Part shown: positions 22,145 to 31,706 of the stretch, piece after piece
Numbering within the stretch: the first letter of the stretch is position 1
Layout of the letters: each line of letters starts with the position of its first letter
Origin: Pyropia haitanensis
Lineage: Eukaryota; Rhodophyta; Bangiophyceae; Bangiales; Bangiaceae
NCBI GenBank assembly: GCA_008729055.1
Contig: SDUX01000002.1
Location: 3,127,874 to 3,191,873, forward strand
Length of the DNA: 64,000 nucleotides
Direction of reading: 5' to 3'
Notes under the pieces: model-generated
Seen by the model: only the letters and a program-made list of their open reading frames with translations
Told to the model about the DNA's origin: nothing
Database searches by the model: none
Made by a program: the position numbers and the translations under genes

Positions 22145-22892
22145 TCAGTCGGTGCGGCGCGCCAGCGTGCGGTGGTGATCCTTGCCACGCTGGTGGCGTT
22201 CGAAGTGCTCGACCGTCTCAAATTCGCGATCGCACACGTCGCAACGAGGGCGGGTCGCTGGACGGTTGACCGTATTGCGGTGGCGCCGCGACCAGCGATG
22301 GTCGCGCAGCACTGTCAGGCTGTTGCAACGCACACCGCACGGCTTGCAAACGTATTTGCCCTTGGGGATGGTCTTGGCGATCCGGCGCTGCTCTCGCTGC
22401 TCTGCTGCGCGCGCGGTCGTCGGTCGGATGTGGCCGATTCGTGGGGCCGGCGGCGCGATGTAGCGCCGGGCCGGATCCTGCGCGGGCAGCAGCAGGCGCC
22501 GGTTGGCTGGGACCGCCGGTCCTGACGTGGCCGGGCCCTTACCCTTGCGCGAGAGGGGGGGCTTGGATGCGGCTGGCGCCGCCGATGCGGCCGTCGCCGC
22601 CACAGAGGATGACGTGGATGCGCCCGCCGGGGTGCCACGTGCCGCCGCGGTGTCGCGCGCCGCCACGGTGCCGCGCGCCGCCGGGGTGCCGCGCGCCGTC
22701 GGGGGGCGCGCCGTCGCCGCCGAGGAAGTCGGGGCGTCCGCCAACGCCGAGGAAGAAAATTCCGAACCTGATTTGGCACTCACTGGGTTTCGACAATCAG
22801 TCGACCAAAAGAAAAAAAACCGTGACAGGGGCCACCAGGGCAGTGTCAGGGCAGTGTTCTTTCGGTGTGATTCGTGGAACCCGCTGCGTTCG
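22145..22892 (-). CDS. Extra ORF upstream of gag: double C2H2 (U1-like) zinc-finger protein
   Basis: Between the 5' LTR and gag, in the same orientation, a frame open from 22892 to its stop at 22145 encodes an Ala/Thr/Pro-rich N-terminal half followed by a basic segment. Two zinc fingers of the CX2CX12HX5H type follow: YVCKPCGVRCNSL...H...H and PRCDVCDREFETV...H...H. This spacing is typical of U1-like/matrin-type fingers that bind RNA or double-stranded RNA. There is no in-frame ATG, so translation would need a non-AUG start (a GTG at 22783 is one option) or a spliced leader. The composition of the first half resembles host genes, not gag-pol. I infer a captured host sequence; its role in the element is unknown. 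Confidence 0.65.
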
Positions 22893-23002
22893 TATTACAA
22901 TGCCCGAGGCACGCCGAACACAGGGGGCAGCACGAGTGCACAAACACAGGGAGGGCCAAATCCAGGACGGAATCGCAACGTCACCGCCAAGAGGAAGTCA
23001 AA

Positions 23003-23018
23003 CTACCTGAAGCTACCA
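23003..23018 (-). promoter_or_regulatory. Primer-binding site
   Basis: TGGTAGCTTCAGGTAG on the element strand starts two bases after the 5' LTR, as expected for a site complementary to a tRNA 3' end. I could not assign the tRNA. Confidence 0.65.
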
Positions 23019-23020
23019 CA

Positions 23021-23881
23021 TGTGAGGCACCACCCACACACGGGCAGCCCTCAACGTACTGGCGCCGGTGTCAGCAACCCGTGCACCAATGAGGATGCCG
23101 GGCGCGGGGAAGGTGACGGGTGGGATGACGGTGATGGGGGTGGGGAAGAGGATGGGCGTGACGTCGGTGAGGGTCGAGGGGGTCGAAGGTAAAGGAGGTC
23201 TTTGTGTCTCTGTCTGTGGTTGTTCCCCCGAGGTCTCTCCCGGTGGCGCCCACACTCACGCATTATATACCCCCAGGGGGGCACCCAGGGTGCCCCAAAG
23301 CATGCGATTGCCCGTCGTGCCGGTGGACGGCACCAAAGCTCTCAAAACAAAGCATGGGCTCTCAGAACAAAGCAAGGGTGGGCGTGTGCGCCCCAAGGCG
23401 CCCCACCAGAAAGCCCCAAACGGGGGGGCGACGGTGTGCGGCGCTCGTAGCGCCGCGCGGCTGGCCCCACGCGCCATTCGACCCGAAAAGCCTCAGAGGC
23501 GTGTAAGCAGACGCCAGTCTTCGGGTCAAATATCTCCCGTGGGTCAGCAAGTCTTGTCGCTCCCATTGGTCCACGGGGAGATTGTTCCGGCTTGCTGACG
23601 CGTCAGAGATGTGGCTCGTCTTTTGGTCCGTTAGTCCGTTGATCCGTTGGAGACTGTACCCGTCGGCAGATGAGTCAGGGTAGTGTCGGTTAGCCAATCC
23701 GCGGCTCCCGTGCTGACCGTCCGTTAGTAGTAGATTATCGGACGGACACCGCGGCATGCCCCAGATTACTTTGGAGTTGATGCGTCTTGGAAGGAGTTGG
23801 CTGAGAAGGACAGGGAAGGAGAGGCCCCAGTCCTTATCCCCTAGGCTCCAGTCTTGGGGATTTAAGGGGCATATCCTTACA
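23021..23881 (-). repeat. 5' LTR of the chromovirus
   Basis: 861 bp and apparently identical to the 3' LTR at 16515-17375. Its TATA box is at 23262-23269 (minus strand). The nuclease's first half reads in frame into this LTR and stops inside it at 23362. Confidence 0.95.
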
Positions 23882-23886
23882 TGCGC
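23882..23886. repeat. Target-site duplication TGCGC (right copy)
   Basis: Matches 16510-16514 and directly follows the terminal CA of the right LTR. Confidence 0.9.
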
Positions 23887-25341
23887 CCGCACCCGCGCGT
23901 CGGCAATCTCCCTGAGCGCCGCCGCACGCACGTCGGGGGGTAGGGCGTCCAGCTTGGCCGCGTGCGCCGCGTGGGGCGCGTCGCTCCCCCGCTCCAGGCA
24001 GCTCCTTGCGGCGGCGTAGACCGCGGCGCGGCGCCGTCCGCGTTGCTCTTCGCCAGAGGCGGGGGCGTCGGCCGCATCCACCACCATTGTGGCCACCCGC
24101 CACGCCAGCCGCCGGGTGGCGACCGCCACCGTCCTCGCCGTGTGGGTGACGATGATGGTCACCACCCCTCGCCACCGCGCGTGGCTGTTGCCGTGCGGCA
24201 GGTGGTCGTGGCACGCGGCGTCAAAGGAAGACGCGAGCGCGTCCATGGCGTTACGCGTGGCGTCCATCAAGGCCGGGTAGGACACCGACAGCCGACGCGC
24301 AGCAGGCCCGCACAACGTGTTGTCCCGCGCCCGCCCGCAGCTGCCGCACTTCACGCCGGCGGGCAGGCTGCCGCCATGTGCGCCACGGCAGCAGACCGCG
24401 TACGCCACCCAGTTCCAGTACTCGCCCCAGCCGGCGGGGCCGGGCAGCGCCGCCGCCCACCCGTCCGCCTTGACGGCGCCAAAGAGGGTGTGCACGGTGT
24501 TGAGCCACACCAGCGTCAGCGTGAAGTGCAGCTGCGTGTGGTGCTCGGCGGTGGCGAGGAAGCCGCCGCGCACGACGGCGTGCGCCGTTCCGTCGGGGCT
24601 CGCGGGCAGGGTGCGCAGGACCGCCGCGACGGGCACCATCACCGACGACGTGCCCGTCGCCCGGCAGGCGTACGGGTCGGACGCGGCGGGGTCCTCCCCG
24701 CGGTCGTACGCGTGCGGGTTCTTGTCGCCGCCCACCGCCGTGGCCGGGCACGTCGCCGCCCCCGTCTTGTGAGACCGCTGGCGGCAGCGGGCGCAGGGGC
24801 GGCCGCCGGGCGCCGCCCCGCGGCGGTCCTCCACCTCTGCCACGCGCCGCGCCATGCCGCGGGAGGTGCTCCCAATCAGGGACGCCGCCCGCCGCGCCCG
24901 CTGCGCCAAAAGGCCGTCGTCGTCCAACGGGTGGTGCGCGTCCACCCACGCGGTCGCGCCCGCCACCGCCGGGGTGGTGGCCGCCTCCAGGGCGGCGCCC
25001 GACGCCGCCACCGCGCCGTCGGTGGTGGGCGAGGCTTCGTGGGGCGCCCCGGCTGCGGCGGCCGCCGCCGCCGTCATTCTGGCGAGGGCCGCGTCCAGCG
25101 CGGCGCCGTCGGGCAGCTGCGGGCGCCGCGCCCGCGCCTCGCCCATGCGGCGCAGCAGCCCGCGGAGGCGCCCCTGCTTGAGGTGCACGGCGGCCTCCAG
25201 CTCGGCCACCTCCCGCGGGTCGGCGTCGTCGCCCGACGCGGCGCCATCTCCGGGCGGGAGGGCGTCGTCGGCGTCTGCGCCGTGTCCGTGCGGTCCTTCG
25301 TCTTGAGGGCCGGCGCCCGGCTCCTCCTCGTCCGGCTCCAT
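23882..25341 (-). pseudogene. Fanzor-like nuclease, 5' part (N-terminal half)
   Basis: From ATG 25341 (MEPDEEEPG) this 486-codon stretch is the N-terminal region of the split nuclease. It begins acidic, then shows a helical Ala/Arg region, a Cys/His cluster (CARCRQRSHKTGAATC), a conserved-looking central segment (EHHTQLHFTLTLVWL, WGEYWNWVAYAVCC) with further Cys pairs (CGSCGRARDNTLC), and HARWRGVVTIIVTHTART. I assign it to the same gene as 14001-16509 on four points: same strand, frame continuity across the element once one TGCGC copy is removed (1,460 + 2,509 bases, a multiple of three), no other damage, and a single final stop. Family proteins have variable N-termini, so this half alone would not be diagnostic. 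As it stands, translation continues about 170 codons into the LTR, which would give a nuclease-dead N-terminal fragment. Confidence 0.75.
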
Positions 25342-25452
25342 TGCAAGCGCCGCGGACGTCGGGAGCCGGTGGGGGGGACGCGTGCTCCTTGGCACGGTCT
25401 GGTGCTGCCGTCCCAGTGGTGGCGGGGGGCGGGGACGGCAGGGAGCGGCCCC

Positions 25453-25462
25453 GCTTATATGG
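25453..25462 (-). promoter_or_regulatory. Candidate TATA box of the Fanzor-like gene
   Basis: CATATAAGC on the minus strand lies about 115 bases upstream of ATG 25341, in an otherwise GC-rich region. The distance suits a eukaryotic core promoter. Confidence 0.5.
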
Positions 25463-26046
25463 GGGCGCCAGGCGTCGGGGGGGAGCCCCCCGCGCGGGCT
25501 CAGCGGGCGGACTTGCTACGCGCCGGGCGCGGCAGTATCTGGGGATCTCATCCACCCCGCGGCATCCGCATTTTGCGTGGAAGGGGAGGGGGGGGGGGGG
25601 GTGGCCTGTGCGTGCGCCACGTGGACCTGAGGCGGGGGGGCCGCGGGAGGGGGGGTTGAAGAGGGGGGGGGGGGGGGGGGGGGGGTCTGGTGAGCGGCGT
25701 CACCCTGGCGACGTGCGCAACACAAGGAACACCGGCGACGTCGGGAGCTCAAGGAGATCTGTCGGCGAGGTCGTCCGTCAGATGTCCGGGCGGGGGCGGT
25801 CAACGTAATTCACGCCTTCCGACCGGCGTCTGGGTGGGGATCAGCGTCACAAATTTTACGCGAGGCTGCAAGTGCTGCCGTGCTGGCGGTCGCGGCGGCC
25901 GCCAAGAGCGGCGCCGGCGCCGGCAACGGCGGCAACGGGGTCGGCGGCGACGGCAACGGGCGCGGCGGCGGCGCCGACGGCGCCGGCGACGAATAAGGCG
26001 GCACAGCTTGTATTAAATTACGGACGACTTACTTTTGTGCGATCCA
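25463..26046. other. Spacer upstream of the Fanzor-like gene
   Basis: It contains G runs (25586-25602, 25663-25685) and GGC-rich triplets (25890-25990), then turns abruptly less GC-rich at about 26000. No gene is seen. Confidence 0.4.
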
Positions 26047-26155
26047 ATTACTCGGACTTACTTGAGTAGTACTACTCGATCTGGGCCATCGACGTCCGCG
26101 TGATTCGCAGTAGTACTACTGCGAACGTCGCACGACCCACACGATGTTGTTGATC
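26047..26155 (+). repeat. 109-bp palindrome-bearing repeat, copy A
   Basis: It holds two perfect palindromes sharing the core AGTAGTACTACT: 14 bp at 26064-26077 and 22 bp at 26104-26125. It is nearly identical to copy B, with about four substitutions. Confidence 0.9.
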
Positions 26156-26277
26156 TCAGGACGTTGCCAGCATGCGAGCACGGCCAGAAGGGCTCCCCAT
26201 GTCATATCCCGCACTGCAGTCGCTGTGTGCCGCTTTCATTCGTATAGTTACGTGGGAAGTTATTATTCTACAGCGCG

Positions 26278-26386
26278 ATTACTCGGACTTACTTGAGTAG
26301 TGCTACTCGATCTGGGCCATCGACGTCCGCGTGACTCGCAGTAGTACTACTGCGAATGTCGCACGACCCGCACGATGTTGTTGATC
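26278..26386 (+). repeat. 109-bp palindrome-bearing repeat, copy B
   Basis: Direct repeat of copy A, 231 bp downstream. The long palindrome is kept (20 bp, 26336-26355). The short one has a single change at its centre (26295-26308). Confidence 0.9.
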
Positions 26387-26760
26387 GCACATCGTTGCGC
26401 GTACGCGACCTCGCCGCCTCCGGCCGTGCCGCCACAATCGGCCGCCAGGCCGCCCTCGGCGGCCGCGGCGGCCGCGCCGTCGGCGGCGGTGGGCAACCCG
26501 GCAACGACGGCGGCTGCCGCGGTGGGCGGGGGGGGGGGAAGCCAGCTGGCGGCGGTGGCGGCTGCGGCGTGCCTGGGCTGTGAGGGCACGGGCGGGGGTT
26601 GGGGGGTGGGTGGGTAGGGACGCCGCCGATGCGACGCGGGAGGTGTGGACCGCGCGGGGTGCGCCGCCTCCCCCGCGCCGCCGCCGCGGGTGGCCAGCAT
26701 CCCCACCCTCACAGCCCCCGACGCGGGCGCTTCCCCCCCCCCCCCCTCCCCAGCTGAAAA
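26387..26760. other. GC-rich spacer between repeat families
   Basis: A host-like GC-rich, Ala/Pro-coding segment is inserted between the palindromic repeats and the 450-bp block. No recognisable gene. Confidence 0.4.
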
Positions 26761-26762
26761 CG

Positions 26763-27215
26763 CCAAAACTTGGTCAGGGCAAGTCGATGGTGCCCATCCA
26801 CTGGGGAAGCAAGAAAATCGGTGTGCAAAGGTCTGGAACGCCCGTTATGGCACCGTAAAGGCGTATACCCCCGTTTTTGGCACCTATACGGGCCTTGCGT
26901 TGCCGCATGATGTCCGATGCTGATCGGACCTGGCATGGAGGTCCGTACAGGTCACGTGCAGAGGGTACAGGCATCAGATCCGGAAACGGACACGATCCCG
27001 AGTCACTGTGGGTGGAGATATACCGCAAATGGGCCATATTGACGCTTCCACGCCAAGTACTGGACGAGGTGATAACCGTTCGACACGGGAGTGCGTGCAT
27101 CGGACGCGCCGTTGGACGAGGATAATTTGATGTCCAGAAAATTTGACTTGGGACGTGTCTTTGAGGCCTAATAGAGCGACTTTTCCTCTATTTCCCTTAA
27201 ATTAAGGGTTTTTAG
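26763..27215 (+). repeat. ~450-bp repeat block, copy 1
   Basis: This block is near-identical to 28742-29194 (offset 1,979 bp) and leads directly into a TTAGG-like array in both places. A 108-codon minus-strand frame (27098-26774) is open in both copies but differs at many residues, so I treat it as non-coding. Confidence 0.9.
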
Positions 27216-28390
27216 GGCCATTAAGGGGTCATTAGGGTGCATTAGGGCCGCATTAAGGGTGGGTTAAGGCGACTAAGGGTGGGTTAAGGGTGGGTTAGGT
27301 GAAATGAATGTGGTATGAGGAGCATTAGGGAGGATCAAGAGCCCATTAGGCCTCGTTTTAAGGGCAATTTCACGATTAAGTGCCTGTTTAGCGTCATTAA
27401 GGCCTCATTAGGGCCTCATTAGGCCACTTAGGGGAGGGTTAAGTAAAAGTTAAGGTGATTAGGGGTATATTAGGGAGATTAGGGGATGGTTAGGTGGGTT
27501 AAGGGTGGGTTAGGCGTGGGTTAAGGTCGATTAGGTGAAATGAATGTGGTATAAGGATCACTAAGGAGGATCAGAGGCCGATTAGGGCTCACTTTAAGTC
27601 CAAATACGCAACTAAGTGCGCCTTTAAGGCCATTAAGGCCCGATTAGGGCCACATTAGGCCACTTAGGGGGTGATTAGGCTTAACTTTAAGACATTAGGG
27701 GCACATTAGGGAGATTAGGGAGTGGTTAGGTGGGTTAAGGGTGGGTTAGGCGTGGGTTAAGGTCGATTAGGTGAAATGAATGGTGTATAAGGATCACTAA
27801 GGAGGATCAGAGGCCGATTAGGGCGCATTATAAGTCCAAATCCACAACTAAGTGCACGTTTAGGCTCATTAAGGCCCCATTTGGGCCACATTAGGCCACT
27901 TAGGGGGAGATTTGGTTAAAGTTAAGGTGATTAGGGGTACATTAGGGTGATTAGGGGATGGTTAGGTGGGTTAAGGGTGGGTTAGGCGTGGGTTAAGGTC
28001 GATTAGGTGAAATGAATGTGGTATAAGGATCACTAGGGAGGATCAAGAGCCCATTAAGGCTAATCTTAAGTCGTTTTCCTGGTTTAAGTGGGACTTGGAC
28101 CGTGTTAAGTCTGCATTAGGGGTCATTAGAGGTGGGTTAGGCTGAACTTAAGGTGATTAGGAAAATATTAGGCTGGGTTAAGGTGACTTAGGCCGCATTA
28201 GGCGTCATTAGGGGTGCATTAGGCGAAATAAAAAAATATGAACGTGGTATAAGGATCACTAGGGAGGATCAAGAGCCTATTAGGCCTAATATTAGGCTTA
28301 TTAGGGGGACTTAGCCGTAATATGGGCGACTTAACCCGACTTGCGCGCGTACTAAGGCCCATTCGGGGGTTTTTAGGGTAGAATTAGACG
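27190..28390 (+). repeat. Degenerate TTAGG/TTAAGG array with 236-bp higher-order unit
   Basis: Motifs TTAGG, TTAAGG, TTAGGG and ATTAGGG occur every 6-15 bases on the plus strand over 1.2 kb. A higher-order unit anchored on GAAATGAATG starts at 27301, 27537, 27773 and 28009 (exactly 236 bp apart); a fifth, diverged anchor follows at 28225. It resembles eroded telomeric or subtelomeric satellite. Confidence 0.9.
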
Positions 28391-28741
28391 TTCGAGACAC
28401 TCCTGAGGTCATTTCTCGAGCTCTACAACCTCATAGACCCCTCCCAGCACCTCCCACAGTCGTTCCCGCAGCGTGGCACTTGGCCACCTGCGCGGAAAGG
28501 CCCTCCTAGGGGGGTTCTGGAGGGGGTCCCCAGGGACCCCCAAACGACCGGGGGACCGGTCCAACCGGGGTTTCCGCCATCGTGCATCCCACTGAGGAGC
28601 CCTCCATCGATTTTGTCGAACCCGACTTGATGGGTTGTACGCATGCGCCACTTGACGCTCAGCTGTCTGCCTGTCTTCTGCAATAAGACACCACAAGGCA
28701 CCATGTCGGGGCTCAGGAGTGACCATTTTACAATATTCGAA
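28391..28741. other. Unique spacer inside the repeat block
   Basis: No gene is recognised. It contains a self-complementary stretch near 28500-28560 (runs of GGGG and CCCC). It separates the first TTAGG array from the second 450-bp block. Confidence 0.4.
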
Positions 28742-29194
28742 CCAAAACTTGGTCAGGGCAAGTCGATGGTGCGCATCCACTGGGGAAGCAAGAAAATCGG
28801 TGTGCAAAGGTCTGGAACGCCCGTTATGGCACCGTAAAGACGTGTACCCCCGATTTTGGCACTTGTACGGGCCTTACGTTGCCGCATGATGTCCGATGCT
28901 GACCGGACCTGGCATGAAGGTCCGTCAACGTCATGCGCAGAAGGTGCAGGCATCAGATCCGGAAACGGACACGATCCCGAGTCACTGTGGGTGGAGATGT
29001 CCCGCAAACGGGCCAAATCGACGCTTGCACGCCAAGTACTAGAGGTCATGATAACCGTTCGACACGGGAGTGCGTGCATCACACGCGCCGTTGAACGAGG
29101 ATAATTTGATGTGCAGAAAATTTGACTTGGAACGTGTTTTTAAGCACTTTTAGAGCGACTTTTCCGCTTTTTTCCTGAAATTAAGGGTTATTAG
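28742..29194 (+). repeat. ~450-bp repeat block, copy 2
   Basis: Diverged duplicate of 26763-27215. With the following array it forms a second composite unit of about 2 kb. Confidence 0.9.
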
Positions 29195-29690
29195 GCCGTT
29201 TAAGGGGTGGTTAATGAAACTTAGGGAGGGGTTAAGGTTGCTAAGGCCACTTAGGGCCGTTTAGGGGGTGGTTAGGGCCACTTAGGGGTGGGTTAATGAA
29301 AATTAGTGGGGGGTTAAGGTTGCTAAGGGCACTTAGGGCGAGTTAGGGCGGGTTAAGGGGTGGTTAGGGCCACTTAGGGGTGGGTTAATGAAAATTAGTG
29401 GGGGGTTAAGGTTGCTAAGGGCACTTAGGGCGAGTTAGGGCGGGTTAAGGGGTGGTTAGGGCCACTTAGGGGTGGGTTAATGAAAATTAGTGGGGGGTTA
29501 AGGTTGCTAAGGGCACTTAGGGCGAGTTAGGGGGTGGTTAAGGGCACTTAGGGGTGGTTAGGGTGAGTTAAGCGTCACTTAGGGCCCCATTAAGCGCATT
29601 AGGCGTGATTAGCAGGCGGTTAAGGCTCATTAGGGCTCTGAAGACTCGTTTTAGGCTGAAAATGTGCGTATTAAGGGTCGATTCTGAGGA
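29180..29690 (+). repeat. Second TTAGG-like array with 92-bp unit
   Basis: A unit anchored on GGTGGGTTAATGAAAATTAG begins at 29287, 29379 and 29471, 92 bp apart, with the copies nearly identical. The motifs are the same as in the first array but the higher-order unit differs. Confidence 0.9.
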
Positions 29691-29761
29691 AGTTAGGGTT
29701 GCGGAACACGGTGAAGCCATTTATGAGACGCTCAGAGGCCGCCAAGCAACGGGAATGCACA

Positions 29762-30391
29762 ATGTCGAGGGCTGTATGTATCTGTGTTAGTCCCCGTGTA
29801 CGCGCCTTAACAGCGGCGGCGCTGCTCGAGGCCACCGCCCGGTCGCTGCGGGCGGTGGATGGGGTGGCGGCGGTGGCGGCGGCGGTGGCGGCGGCGGCGG
29901 CCGCCGCCGCCGCTGCTGCCGCGCCGCCGTTGGCGGTGGGTGGAGGGGGCGGGGGGGGGGGGGAGCGTGCCGGCGCGGTCGGCTTTGTCGGCGGCGCGGG
30001 GGGGCGCGGCCGCGGCGGCGGTGTGGGTGGCGGCGGTGGGGAGGGGGGGGGGGGCGCGACCAGGGTAATGCCAGGGGTGGCGCTTGGGGACCGGGTGGCC
30101 GCGGCGGGGGGGGTGGAGGTGGGGGCGGCGGCGGTGGGGGGGGGGGGGTTGCCCCTGCTGCTGGTGGGTATGGTGGCGGCGGTGTCGGCGGTGGTGGTGG
30201 CGCCGCCGCCGCCGGCGTTGCGGCCACGTACGCCGACGCGCTGGCGGTCTTTGACGTCTACGCCGAGGCGGCGGTGGTGATCGCCCGCGCGGGCGGCGCG
30301 GCCGTCCTCGTCCGCCTCGTCGAGGCGGTCGACGTGGCCGCGCCGCCGCGGCCGATCCCGTGCGGCTGGAGGGATGGCGGCGGGGGGCGGC

Positions 30392-30423
<32 letters not shown>

Positions 30424-31192
30424 AGTGGCGGCGGGGAGTCGGCCGAGGTGGCGGCGGCGGCGGCGGCGGTGGCGGCGCCGCGGGCGGCAGCGACGTCGGT
30501 GGCTGCGTGTGGCCGCCCGCGACGGCAGACACGGCCGCTGCGCTCGCGCTCGCGGCCGGAGCGGCGCTCGCGGCGCTCGCCCCCGCCCCCCACCTCGGTC
30601 CCGCCGTCGCCGCGGCGGTCGCGCCCGCCGCGGCCGGCGGCGTCGACCTCCCGCTGCTGCTGGCGGAGCTCGCGACGGCACCGCCGTCGCGGCCGACGCG
30701 CAGCGGGGGGGGGGGGCGGCGGCGCAGCCGGCGGCGGCGGCGGCGGCGCCACTGGGGGGGGGGGGGTTGGGCGCGCTTGCTACAGCCGCGGATGGGCTTC
30801 GGCGGGTGGTCGCGACGTATGGGGGAGTGGGGGGGGACGGTGCGCGGGGTGGGGGTGGACGGGGGGGGGGGTCGGCCGTCGGGGGGGGGGCTGGGTCTCC
30901 GCTGGAGGCTTCGCGTGTCGGGGACGCGCCGCCCGCGGGGGTGGTTGCCGCCGCGGGCGGCGGCCTGCTCTTCTCCCCGGCCACTGCCGGCACGCGCGGT
31001 GCCACCGCGGCCGCCGCCGTTGACGCCTTTTCCTCTACCGTCGCCGCCGCTGCGGATGGCGGCCAGAGCGGCCGCGGCGGCCGCGGCGGTGGCTCCGACG
31101 ATGTCGCCGCCGCCGCCGCCGCTGTCGACGCGGCCGGCGGCGGCGGCGGCGACGCGGCCGGCGGCGGCGGCGGCGACGCGCGGCCGCCGCCC

Positions 31193-31224
<32 letters not shown>

Positions 31225-31333
31225 TGCGGCGGCGCTGCCGGCGCCCGTCGCGACGGCGCGCGCGCAGCTGCGCGCGCTGCGCGCGCACTGCCGGTTTGAC
31301 TCGCAGTTCTTGTTGTACGAGAGCGCGCTGTGA
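29762..31333 (+). CDS. Ala-rich protein, unrecognised, frame interrupted
   Basis: A coding stretch seems to begin at ATG 29762, right after the TTAGG array (MSRAVCICVSPRVRALTAAA, then LEATARSLRAVDGVA). It continues in different frames: TYADALAVFDVYAEAAVVIA near 30228 (frame 1), TADTAAALALAAGAALAALA near 30520 (frame 3), and LGALATAADGLRRVVATYGG near 30770 (frame 2). It ends with a convincing C-terminus, ARAQLRALRAHCRFDSQFLL, before the TGA at 31331. The non-repetitive helical pieces all read on the plus strand, and long G runs lie between them, so frame errors in homopolymers are the simplest explanation. The helical character recalls vesicle-tethering subunits such as COG proteins, but I cannot establish that. 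Treat the exact limits as approximate. Confidence 0.45.
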
Positions 31334-31706
31334 GAAGCGGGGGGGGGGGGTGGAGTGGGAATGGGGAGGGGGACAGGGCGGCAGCTGTGGGGAGTGTGGG
31401 GTGGGGGGGGGGCTGGGGATGGGGGCTGGGGGTACTGGGAGGCGAGGATGGGGAGGGTGGGGGGGACCAGTCGGGGACGTAGGGGGGCGGCGGCCATGCT
31501 CTCGTTCTACTTCTTTGCCCAAGCGGGTACCGGGGGAGAAGGGGCAGCCCACGCCTCTTGCGTCGCGGGGCGGCATCGTCCGCAGCGGCACGGGGGTGCC
31601 TAGCGGCGGGCGAGACCGTGAGGGGGTGGGGCGGGAGCGGCCGCCGGCCGCCGAGGCCGGCGCGCCCCCCCCGCGCCCCCCCGCCCCTCCCGCGCCCCCC
31701 CCCACC

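Larger units (their letters stand above)
16515..23881 (-). mobile_element. Full-length chromovirus (Ty3/gypsy LTR retrotransposon)
   Basis: The element is 7,367 bp, flanked by TGCGC duplications, with two 861-bp LTRs beginning TGTAAGG and ending CCTCACA on its own (minus) strand. The order from its 5' end is LTR, primer-binding site, zinc-finger ORF, gag, pol, polypurine tract, LTR. Its gag-pol is visibly less GC-rich than the host genes, its reading frames are intact, and the LTRs appear identical, so it looks young and possibly still mobile. It interrupts the Fanzor-like gene in the same orientation. Confidence 0.96.

Noticed and set aside
13511..26046. Terminal inverted repeats bounding the nuclease gene as a transposon
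   Set aside because: Comparing 13,511-13,990 with 25,400-26,046 by eye showed only short chance matches.
26774..27098. 108-codon minus-strand frame kept in both copies of the 450-bp block (also 28753-29079)
   Set aside because: The copies differ at roughly one in six residues, and most base changes alter the protein. There is no sign of purifying selection and no domain.
27190..29690. A true chromosome end
   Set aside because: The TTAGG-like motifs are degenerate and have higher-order periods, and host-type genes lie on both sides.
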